Shown here: positions 16,222-23,392 of the stretch, piece after piece | Layout of the letters: each line of letters starts with the position of its first letter | Position numbering within the stretch: the stretch's first letter is position 1 | Assembly (NCBI GenBank): GCA_004367505.1 | Contig: SFCB01000141.1 | Location: 1 to 39,560, forward strand | DNA: 39,560 nt | From: Chloroflexi bacterium OHK40 | GTDB taxonomy: Bacteria; Chloroflexota; Chloroflexia; Chloroflexales; Chloroflexaceae | Direction of reading: 5' to 3' | Notes under the pieces: model-generated | What the model was told of the DNA's origin: nothing | What the model saw: the letters and a program-made list of their open reading frames with translations, nothing else | Databases searched by the model: none | Program-made: the position numbers and the translations under genes

Positions 16222-17333
16222 AGATCACCCACGTCGAGACGATCCCGGTGCAGGTTCCGATCAACCAGGAGCGGGCGGTGCGCGGCGGGCGCGGCGCCCA
16301 TACCATCTCCCCCTTCCTGCTCGTGCGCCTCCACACCGACGAAGGCCTCGTCGGGCTCGGCGAGGTCTCGTGTACGCCGCTCTGGAGCGGCGAGGATCAG
16401 GTAACGGCGGCCCATTGTATCGCGACATACCTCGCCCCGCTGCTCATCGGAGCCGACCCCACCGGCGTGGAACGGCTCTGTGCCGGCATGCATCGCGTGC
16501 TGGCGGGCAACATCTTTACGAAGGCGGGGGTAGAGATGGCGCTCTGGGATCTGCTGGGCAAGGCGGTGGGGCTGCCGCTCTACCGCATCCTGGGCGGGGC
16601 CGTCCGCGATTATGTCCCGACCAAGTTCTCGGTGTCCGGGCAGGAGCCGGCCAGGGCGGCCGCGATCGCCGCGTGGGCCGTGGAGCAGGGCTTCCGCACC
16701 ATGAAGGTCAAGGTCGGGATCGAGCCAGAGCAGGATATCGCCCGCGTGCGGGCCGTCCGTGAGGCGATCGGCCCCGATGTGCGGCTCGGGGTGGATGCCA
16801 ACGGCGGCTGGGCGCCACGGGTGGCCGTGCAGACGATCCGCCGGCTCTGCGAATTCGGCATCTTCTTCGTGGAGCAGCCCGTCGCGCCGCTCGATGTGGC
16901 CTGGATGGCCGATGTGCGCCGGCAGGTGCCAGTGCCGGTCATGGCCGACGAGAGCCTCTTCACGCTCCAGGACGCGATGGCCCTGGCTCGCGCGAGTGCC
17001 GCCGACGTGCTCTCGATCTATGTGGGCAAGGGTGGGGGGATCGGGGCGGGCCGCAAGGTGGCGGCCCTGGCCGAGGCGGCGGGCCTCACCTGCACCGTCG
17101 GCAGCAACCTGGAGCTCGGCGTGGCGAGCGCCGCGATGATCCACCTCGCGATGGCCACCCCCGGGATCGGAGCGGAAGAGTTCCCCTGCGATATCCTCGG
17201 ACCGTTCTTCTACGAAGGCGACGTGCTCGCCGAGCCCCTGCCGATCAGCGCGGGCTCCGCCCGGCCCCTGGAACGCCCTGGCCTGGGTGTTGAGCTCGAC
17301 GAGGCCCTCGTGGCACGCTACCGGGTCGATTAG
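16218..17333 (+). CDS. Enolase-superfamily enzyme, muconate lactonizing (MLE) subgroup
   Basis: Muconate cycloisomerase-type enolase, 371 residues. The subgroup's KxK catalytic motif is seen as MKVKVG (Lys163, Lys165). Metal ligands are in VDANGGW (Asp193), FVEQPV (Glu219) and MADES (Asp244), and the opposite-face lysine is in YVGKGGG (Lys271). The subgroup covers cycloisomerases, dipeptide and N-acylamino-acid racemases, hydroxyproline-related enzymes and dehydratases, so the reaction is open. It is the last gene of the plus-strand train and is coupled to the creatininase gene (ATGA). It converges with the third enolase; the 60-base gap shows no clear terminator. Confidence 0.92.
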   Translation: MKITHVETIPVQVPINQERAVRGGRGAHTISPFLLVRLHTDEGLVGLGEVSCTPLWSGEDQVTAAHCIATYLAPLLIGADPTGVERLCAGMHRVLAGNIFTKAGVEMALWDLLGKAVGLPLYRILGGAVRDYVPTKFSVSGQEPARAAAIAAWAVEQGFRTMKVKVGIEPEQDIARVRAVREAIGPDVRLGVDANGGWAPRVAVQTIRRLCEFGIFFVEQPVAPLDVAWMADVRRQVPVPVMADESLFTLQDAMALARASAADVLSIYVGKGGGIGAGRKVAALAEAAGLTCTVGSNLELGVASAAMIHLAMATPGIGAEEFPCDILGPFFYEGDVLAEPLPISAGSARPLERPGLGVELDEALVARYRVD

Positions 17334-17393
17334 CGGATGGCGCTCTGAGACGCTTCAGCCCTCCGCTGGCTCAACCGTTCCGAGAACCGCGCC

Positions 17394-18542
17394 TTACGCA
17401 TCGCGCAGCAGCGCTGCGGCATCGTCGCCGCCAGTGTGGCGGCGCAGAGCCTCGGGGTCGAGCGTGATACCAAGGCCAGGCTTAGCGGGAATGGCAAGCA
17501 TGCCATCGGCATCGAGCGACCAGCCGCCCGCCGGGAGATCGTCCACATACGGCGAACCACCGATGTACTCTACCAGATCGGTGTCGGCGAAGGCTGAGGC
17601 GAGCTGCAAGTCGGCGGCGAGACCAACGGCGGTGTTCCAGCCGTGGGGGATGAAACGCGCCCCATACTCCTCCGCCATGTAGGCAACCCGCCGCTCCTCG
17701 CTGATCCCGCCGACCTTGGTCACATCGGGCTGCACGATATCGAAGGCCCCGGCGCGCAGCCAGGGCAAGAAGGCCTGGCGGCGAGTGAGCACCTCACCGC
17801 CCGCGATCGGCAGCGGCGCCGAGCGGCGCAACAGCACATACTCATCGAGGGCGTCGGGGTGGAGCGGCTCCTCGAACCACGCGACGCCGTAGCTCGCGAG
17901 CATCTCGGCGGTTCGCAGCGCCCACTTGTAGCGGTTGCCCCAGTGAGCGTCGCTGCCGCCGGCGTCCACCATCAGCGCGCAGTCATCACCTACGGCGTCA
18001 CGGGCGGCACGGACGATCGCCTCGTCCAGGGCATCGCTGACGCGGCCAAACGGCCCCCAGCCCATCTTGAAGGCGCGGAAGCCGCGCGCTTTGAGGCCCA
18101 GCAGTTCCTCGACGAGCTCGGGGGGCTCACGCATCAGCACCGAGGCGTAAGGCCGCACCCGCTCGCGGTAACGCCCACCGAGAAGCCTGCCCACGGGCTG
18201 GCCCGTCGCCTTGCCCAGAATGTCCCACAGCGCGATATCGATCCCGCTGATGGCGTGGGTGAGCGTGCCGCCGCGACCCTGCCAGAAGGTATGCTGGTGC
18301 AGCTTCTCGCAGACCCGCTCCGGCTCCAGCGCGTTCTCGCCACGGTAGAGCGGCTCTAGCGTCCGCAGGGCGGCGTGCACCAGGTGATCGCTCGTGAAGA
18401 CGCTGCCCACTCCCGCCAGGCCGGCGTCGGTGCGGACGATCACCAGGGTGTGGACACAATCGTCCGGACGCAGTTCGTTGCTCCAGCCACCCTCGGGGGT
18501 GGCGCCGCGCAGACCGAAGGCGCGGATCTGCTGAATCTTCAT
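17394..18542 (-). CDS. Enolase-superfamily enzyme, mandelate racemase subgroup
   Basis: Third enolase-superfamily gene, 382 residues, mandelate-racemase type. Landmarks are FKMGWGPFG (Lys159), MVDAGGSDAHWG (Asp193), WFEEPLHPD (Glu224/225) and AGGEVLTRR (Glu250). The catalytic His-Asp dyad is formed by IPHGWNTAVG (His300) and QPDVTKVGG (Asp273). These features point to a sugar-acid dehydratase or racemase of unknown substrate, distinct from the DgoD-like enzyme at 8082. The start at 18542 (MKIQQIRAFG) is supported by GGAG eight bases upstream; the longer frame to 18821 overlaps the gntR gene. It lies 118 bases downstream of a GntR gene in the same direction and is likely controlled by it. Confidence 0.9.
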   Translation of the reverse strand: MKIQQIRAFGLRGATPEGGWSNELRPDDCVHTLVIVRTDAGLAGVGSVFTSDHLVHAALRTLEPLYRGENALEPERVCEKLHQHTFWQGRGGTLTHAISGIDIALWDILGKATGQPVGRLLGGRYRERVRPYASVLMREPPELVEELLGLKARGFRAFKMGWGPFGRVSDALDEAIVRAARDAVGDDCALMVDAGGSDAHWGNRYKWALRTAEMLASYGVAWFEEPLHPDALDEYVLLRRSAPLPIAGGEVLTRRQAFLPWLRAGAFDIVQPDVTKVGGISEERRVAYMAEEYGARFIPHGWNTAVGLAADLQLASAFADTDLVEYIGGSPYVDDLPAGGWSLDADGMLAIPAKPGLGITLDPEALRRHTGGDDAAALLRDA

Positions 18543-18660
18543 CGAGGTGCTCCAGTACGGCAGGCAGCCGTGCACGACCGCAACGCAGATGGCGCGCGCA
18601 TCCGCCCACAATGATGAGTGCTGATCGTGTCGCAGGCGCGCGGGATGGTGCCAGCCCCAC

Positions 18661-19338
18661 CTATCCTTCTGAGCTCTTTGCGAGCGCACCGAGCAACGCA
18701 TCCACCAGGATGTGCGGCTCCAGCACCGCGAGCGTATGCTCAACGTCGCCGGTGCGCATGGCGGCGAGAAGCTCGCGGTGCTCGTCGGCGATCTCGGCCA
18801 GCGAGGCGTGGCGAGGCCCACTGCGGTAGAAGAAGGCCCGCACGCGGGGAGAGATCGCCCGCCAGATCTGGAGGCAATGGGGTTGCTCGGAGCGTAGCAA
18901 AACCAGCTCGTGGAAGCGCACGTCGGCCTCGACGATCGGCGCCAGGTTGCCCCCTCCTGCTGCCTCGGCCATCGTCGCGATCAGCCGCTCCAGCTCAGCG
19001 ACATCCGCAGGTGTCAGGCGCGGCAGGGCATGGCGAAAGGCGAAGCGCTCCAGCGTGAGCCGGATGGGGATCAGAACCTCGCGGACCTCCTCCAGCGACA
19101 CGCCGATCACCTCGGTGGCCCGGTAGGGGAAGGAGAGCACCAGGCCCTCCTGCTCTAGCTGGCGCAGCGCCTCGCGCACTGGCCCACGGCTCACCCCCAG
19201 TTGCTGGCAGAGCTCCTCTTCGACCAACCGATCGCCGGGGCGAAAGCGCCCGCAAATGATCGCGTCGCGCAGCGTGGTGAGCACACGCTGGCGCAGCAAT
19301 GCCGGGCCGAGCTGAGGAAGTGGTGGTCCGTTGGTCAT
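18661..19338 (-). CDS. GntR-family transcriptional regulator, FadR subfamily (FCD domain)
   Basis: Regulator of about 225 residues. The winged HTH has ICGRFRPGDRLVEEELCQQL and SRGPVREALRQLEQEGLV, followed by an FCD-type helical effector domain (VRFHELVLLRSEQPHC, DEHRELLAAM). I chose the ATG at 19338 (MTNGPPLPQLG); an in-frame ATG at 19401 would add 21 residues but would place coding sequence over the palindrome at 19389-19404 and the -35 of the divergent promoter. It stands between the third enolase (same strand) and two S15 hydrolases (opposite strand), which are its probable targets. Confidence 0.92.
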   Translation of the reverse strand: MTNGPPLPQLGPALLRQRVLTTLRDAIICGRFRPGDRLVEEELCQQLGVSRGPVREALRQLEQEGLVLSFPYRATEVIGVSLEEVREVLIPIRLTLERFAFRHALPRLTPADVAELERLIATMAEAAGGGNLAPIVEADVRFHELVLLRSEQPHCLQIWRAISPRVRAFFYRSGPRHASLAEIADEHRELLAAMRTGDVEHTLAVLEPHILVDALLGALAKSSEG

Positions 19339-19381
19339 GGTGCTGCGTACGGTAGCATAGCTTTCTAGCTTTGTCAATTGA

Positions 19382-19404
19382 AGATTGTAGATTGTTGACA
19401 ATCT
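19382..19404. promoter_or_regulatory. Perfect 16-base palindrome plus half site, candidate GntR operator
   Basis: AGATTGTTGACAATCT (19389-19404) is a 7-2-7 perfect inverted repeat, preceded head-to-tail by another AGATTGT (19382-19388). The TTGTNNACAA core fits FadR-subfamily operators. It overlaps the -35 box of the hydrolase promoter and lies upstream of gntR, so binding would block the hydrolase genes and could also control gntR. Confidence 0.65.
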
Positions 19405-19423
19405 TGTGGCATAGCCCTATACT
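19395..19423 (+). promoter_or_regulatory. Near-consensus sigma70 promoter for the S15 hydrolase genes
   Basis: TTGACA (19395-19400), a 17-base spacer and TATACT (19418-19423). The -35 box lies inside the palindrome AGATTGTTGACAATCT, implying repression by the neighbouring GntR protein. The predicted start is near 19430, about 50 bases upstream of the first hydrolase gene. Confidence 0.72.
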
Positions 19424-19482
19424 GACCCCATCCCAGCGCTACCTGCAGAACCCCGTTGCGATCGCCCGCGAGGAGGCCCGTG

Positions 19483-21201
19483 ATGCTCTCTCAGCCTGTC
19501 CACGACGTACGCTTCCTCTACGACCTCAGGGCACCCATGCGCGACGGCGTGCGGCTCTCCACCGATGTCTACCTGCCTGCTGGCGGCGGGCGCTTCCCGG
19601 CAATCCTCCTGCGCACGCCTTACGAGAGCACGCGCGACCAGCACATCGACTGGGCGGTCTGGTGGGCGCGGCGCGGCTATGCCGCCGTCGTGCAGGACTG
19701 TCGTGGCAAGTTCGAGTCGGAGGGCCAGTTCTACGCCTACCGCGACGACGGGCCTGACGGCGCCGACACGCTGCGCTGGCTCGCCGAGCAGCCCTGGTGC
19801 AATGGCAACATCGGCATGAGCGGGCGCTCCTACGGCGGGATCGTGCAGTGGCAGGCGGCAGCCCAGGGCGATATCCCGCTGACCGCTATGGCACCCCAGG
19901 TGATCATGGGTGACTACTTCGGCGAGTACCACCGCATTGGCGGCGCAGTGCAGTGGGCGCTAACGGCCCTCGCCGCCGTCACCTTCGCCTCAGCGGTAGC
20001 CCTCACCCAGCGAGGCTGCGCCCAGATCTTCGGCAACCAGCGCTTCTACCGCCACCTCCCCCTGATCACCGCCGACGAAGCCCTGATCGGCCGGCCCATT
20101 CCCTACTTCCGCGACTGGCTCCAGCACAGCCTCTACGACGACTACTGGGCCGCGCTCGATACGCACCGCGCCATCGCCAGGATCGGCGTGCCCGTCTGCC
20201 AGCAAGGCGCCTGGTACGACCCCTACACCGAGGCGATGTTCCGCCTCTACAACGGCGTCCGCGAGCAGGGCGCCACCGACCTCGCGCGCGCCGCCCAGAA
20301 GATCGTTATCGTGCCGTGGACCCACCACATCCCTGAGGGTTCGCGACTCGGCGATCTGGACTTCGGCCCCTCTGCCTGCGTGGACCTGAACCACGAGGAC
20401 CTGCGCTGGTTCGACCACTGGCTCAAGGGCGTTGATACGGGACTGATGGAGGAGCCGCCGATCAAGATCTTCGTGATGGGCGCCAACAGGTGGCGCTACG
20501 AGCACGAATGGCCCCTCGCCCGCACGGCCTTCACCCCCTACTACCTTCACAGCGGCGGCCGCGCCAATACGCTCTACGGCGATGGCATGCTCAGCCCCGA
20601 GCCTCCCGGTGCCGAACCCGCCGACCGCTTCAGCTACGACCCGGCAGACCCCGTGCCGACCCTCGGCGGCAACCACTCCCTCTGGAGCCTGATCAAGTTT
20701 GCCGCTGAGCCCGTCTACCCTGGCCCCATCGACCAGCGCCCGATCGAGCGCCGCGACGATGTGCTCTGCTACACCTCGGCACCCCTCGAACAGGACCTGG
20801 AGGTGACTGGCCCTGTCGAGCTGATCCTGTATGCGGCCACCTCCGCCCGCGACACCGACTTCACCGCCAAGCTGGTGGATGTCCACCCCAATGGCTACGC
20901 CATCCATATCGCCGAGGGGATCATCAGGGCGCGCCACCGCTCAGGCCTCGACCGTCTCGACGTTCCGGAGCCCGGCGAAGTCGCACACTACCGGATCGAG
21001 CTTGCCTCCACCAGCAACCTGTTCCGACGCGGCCACCGCCTCCGGCTGGAGGTCTCTTCCTCAAACTTCCCCCGCTTCGACCGCAACTTGAATACCGGCG
21101 AACATATCGCGACCGGTACACGCATGGAGGTGGCCCGCCAGACGGTGCTCCACTCCACCGACTACCCATCGCACCTGCTGTTGCCGCTCATCCCGGCGTG
21201 A
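19483..21201 (+). CDS. S15 family (CocE/NonD) alpha/beta hydrolase, first copy
   Basis: Serine hydrolase of the X-Pro dipeptidyl-peptidase/cocaine-esterase family, 572 residues. The N-terminal alpha/beta-hydrolase domain begins with MRDGVRLSTDVYLP and has LLRTPYES with the oxyanion tyrosine. The nucleophile elbow is GRSYGG with Ser116, the acidic residue lies in GAWYDPYTE and the catalytic His in VPWTHH. The C-terminal jelly-roll domain has DTDFTAKLVDVHPNGYA and LEVSSSNFPRFDRN. Members cleave esters or amides; no signal peptide is seen. The ATG at 19483 has AGGAGG six bases upstream; a GTG at 19480 is possible. It is followed by a paralogue and lies behind a GntR-type operator. Confidence 0.93.
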   Translation: MLSQPVHDVRFLYDLRAPMRDGVRLSTDVYLPAGGGRFPAILLRTPYESTRDQHIDWAVWWARRGYAAVVQDCRGKFESEGQFYAYRDDGPDGADTLRWLAEQPWCNGNIGMSGRSYGGIVQWQAAAQGDIPLTAMAPQVIMGDYFGEYHRIGGAVQWALTALAAVTFASAVALTQRGCAQIFGNQRFYRHLPLITADEALIGRPIPYFRDWLQHSLYDDYWAALDTHRAIARIGVPVCQQGAWYDPYTEAMFRLYNGVREQGATDLARAAQKIVIVPWTHHIPEGSRLGDLDFGPSACVDLNHEDLRWFDHWLKGVDTGLMEEPPIKIFVMGANRWRYEHEWPLARTAFTPYYLHSGGRANTLYGDGMLSPEPPGAEPADRFSYDPADPVPTLGGNHSLWSLIKFAAEPVYPGPIDQRPIERRDDVLCYTSAPLEQDLEVTGPVELILYAATSARDTDFTAKLVDVHPNGYAIHIAEGIIRARHRSGLDRLDVPEPGEVAHYRIELASTSNLFRRGHRLRLEVSSSNFPRFDRNLNTGEHIATGTRMEVARQTVLHSTDYPSHLLLPLIPA

Positions 21202-21258
21202 GGCACGATACGCTACCACCTCGTTGCCGCCATCCGCGCCGGCGCGGAAGAGAAACCG

Positions 21259-21324
21259 ATGAACACCACCGCCGGTTCCCGCGATGGACCGGATCCGCAC
21301 TGCCAGGAAGAGGTCTCTGCATGA
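21259..21324 (+). CDS. Possible 21-residue leader peptide coupled to second S15 gene
   Basis: A short frame, MNTTAGSRDGPDPHCQEEVS plus Ala, starts at an ATG with GGAAGAG upstream, and its TGA overlaps the next gene's ATG (ATGA). This could couple translation of the second hydrolase, or be chance. No regulatory codon run is seen. Confidence 0.25.
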   Translation: MNTTAGSRDGPDPHCQEEVSA

Positions 21325-23273
21325 ACGGAGCGGCCCCCTTCGGCATCGTCGTCGCCCGTGACGTGATGGTCCCCATGCGCGATGGGACGCGGCTCGCAAC
21401 CGACATCTACCGCCCCGCCCGCGACGGCGAGCCGCTGCCCGGCCCCTTCCCGACCATCCTGCTGCGGACTTCGTACGACAAGCGGGCCCAGCGCTACGTC
21501 GGGACGATCGCCGAGTTCTTCACACCACGCGGCTTCGTCACCGTACAGCAGGATCTGCGCGGCCGCTACGCCTCGGAGGGTCGCGGCGGGTACCGCCACA
21601 CAGCCAACCCCAACGAGGGCCCAGACGGCTACGACACGATCGAGTGGATCGCCGCCCAGCCCTGGTCGAACGGGCGCGTCGGCATGGTCGGCAGCTCGCA
21701 CCCCGGGCTGGTACAGACCCACGCCGCCCTCTACCGGCCGCCACACCTGGCGGCGATCTGGCCCGACGTGGCGCCTATCAACAGCTATGCCCACCAGGTG
21801 CGCTGGGGCGGCGCCATGCAGCTGCACATGTTCGGGGCGCTCTTCCTGCACGCCCAGGACTCCCAGGAGGCCCTGGGCGACCCGACGCTGCGCGCGGGGC
21901 TTCTCGCGGCCATGGGCCGCATGCGCGAACTGGTCTACGCCACGCCGTTCAAGCCGGGGCACACCCCGCTGGCGGCCGTGCCCTCGCTCGAAGCGACCCT
22001 GCTCGATTACTACACGCGCGGCGCCTACGACGAGTTCTGGTCCGCTGAATGCAACGACCTCGCCGCCCATTTCGCGCGCCACGCCGACGTGCCCGCTACC
22101 TTCAGCGGGGGCTGGTTCGACCCATACGCCATCGCCACTACGGCCCACTACACGGCCATGTCGTCCCGGAACCGCGCCCCGCAGCGGCTGATCATGGGGC
22201 CGTGGACCCACCAGGGGATGCGTACCGACGGCGCGAGCTACGTCGCCAATGATGTCGAGTTCGGACCCGAGGCCCAGTGGGGCTTCGCACGCTTCAACGC
22301 GGAGCAGCTGCGCTTCTTTGCCCGCTGGCTGCGCGACGAGCCGACCGGTGTCGAGGCGGACCCGCCGGTCCAGATCTTTGTGATGGGTGGCGGGAGCGGG
22401 CGCCGCACTACCCAGGGCCGGCTAGACCACGGGGGGCGCTGGCGGGTCGAGCGCGAGTGGCCTCTGGCCCGGGCCGTGCCGACGCCACTCTACCTGCAAT
22501 CCGACGGCGGGCTTGACCCCACGCCACCCCGGGCGCCCGCTGCGCCGCTGCGTTTCCGCTACGACCCCGGCCATCCGGTACCGACGATCGGTGGGCCAGT
22601 GACGGGCTTCTTCGAGTTTGTTGCCCCTGAAGGCGGCCTCGATCCATTCTGGGTGCGCTACCTTCCCCCCTGGACGTTGATGCGCAGCATCGTGCCTGAC
22701 GGCCCCGCCCACCAGCAGGAGCGCCCCGGCCTGGTAGGCTGCCGCCCGCCCTTCCTGCCGCTGAGCATGCGCCCCGATGTGCTGGTCTTTCAGACCAGAC
22801 GACTGCCGGAGCCAGTGGAGGTGACGGGGCCAATCACCGTGACGCTGTACGTGGCCTCATCGGCGCCCGACACGGACTTCACTGCCAAACTGATCGACGT
22901 CTACCCACCCAGCGCCGATTACCCCGAGGGCTACCATCTGTATCTGGCCGACGGGATCATTCGCTGTCGTTACCGCGAGGGCTTTGAGCACGAGGTGCTC
23001 ATGGAGCCCGGGCAGGTCTACAAGGTAATAATCACGCTCCCGCCGACCAGCAACCTGTTCGCGGCTGGCCACCGGATCCGGGTAGACGTTTCCAGCAGCA
23101 ACTTCCCGCGCTTCGACCTGAATCCCAACACCGGCGAGCCAGTTGGCCGTCACACCTTCCAGCAGGTCGCCGACAATGCTATCTTCTGCGACCCGGCACG
23201 ACCCTCACACATTGTGCTGCCGCTCGTCCCCGTCGCTGGGGATGCCGTGGCCAGCATTGTACGCTCGGCTTGA
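21321..23273 (+). CDS. S15 family (CocE/NonD) alpha/beta hydrolase, second copy
   Basis: Second, longer S15 hydrolase, 650 residues, paralogous to the preceding gene. It has MRDGTRLATDIYRP, LLRTSYDK, the acid-loop motif GGWFDPYA, the catalytic-His motif MGPWTHQG and the same C-terminal jelly-roll (DTDFTAKLIDVYPP, VDVSSSNFPRFDLN). The nucleophile elbow reads GSSHPG (Ser126): the last glycine of the usual GxSxG is proline, with a glycine one step on, so the elbow is altered. About 80 extra residues lie mainly between the two domains. The start ATG at 21321 follows AGGAAGAGG; the frame from 21198 extends upstream without support. Cytoplasmic; substrate unknown. Confidence 0.92.
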   Translation: MNGAAPFGIVVARDVMVPMRDGTRLATDIYRPARDGEPLPGPFPTILLRTSYDKRAQRYVGTIAEFFTPRGFVTVQQDLRGRYASEGRGGYRHTANPNEGPDGYDTIEWIAAQPWSNGRVGMVGSSHPGLVQTHAALYRPPHLAAIWPDVAPINSYAHQVRWGGAMQLHMFGALFLHAQDSQEALGDPTLRAGLLAAMGRMRELVYATPFKPGHTPLAAVPSLEATLLDYYTRGAYDEFWSAECNDLAAHFARHADVPATFSGGWFDPYAIATTAHYTAMSSRNRAPQRLIMGPWTHQGMRTDGASYVANDVEFGPEAQWGFARFNAEQLRFFARWLRDEPTGVEADPPVQIFVMGGGSGRRTTQGRLDHGGRWRVEREWPLARAVPTPLYLQSDGGLDPTPPRAPAAPLRFRYDPGHPVPTIGGPVTGFFEFVAPEGGLDPFWVRYLPPWTLMRSIVPDGPAHQQERPGLVGCRPPFLPLSMRPDVLVFQTRRLPEPVEVTGPITVTLYVASSAPDTDFTAKLIDVYPPSADYPEGYHLYLADGIIRCRYREGFEHEVLMEPGQVYKVIITLPPTSNLFAAGHRIRVDVSSSNFPRFDLNPNTGEPVGRHTFQQVADNAIFCDPARPSHIVLPLVPVAGDAVASIVRSA

Positions 23274-23322
23274 TCCTGTGCATCAACGGAGCCGCGCGGA
23301 GCGGGAGCGCGCGGCACTGCAA

Positions 23323-23359
23323 GGCGCTCAAGGGAGAGCACCGCTTGCCCCTGAGCGCC
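23323..23359. terminator. Bidirectional terminator hairpin between convergent genes
   Basis: GGCGCTCAAGGG (23323-23334) pairs with CCCCTGAGCGCC (23348-23359), giving a 12-bp stem with one A-C mismatch and a 13-base loop. It sits in the 119-base gap between the converging second S15 gene and the beta-glucosidase gene. There is no T-tract; termination is inferred from stem strength and position. Confidence 0.5.
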
Positions 23360-23392
23360 CGCAGGATGGTTACGTGCCCAGCCTGGCACGCA

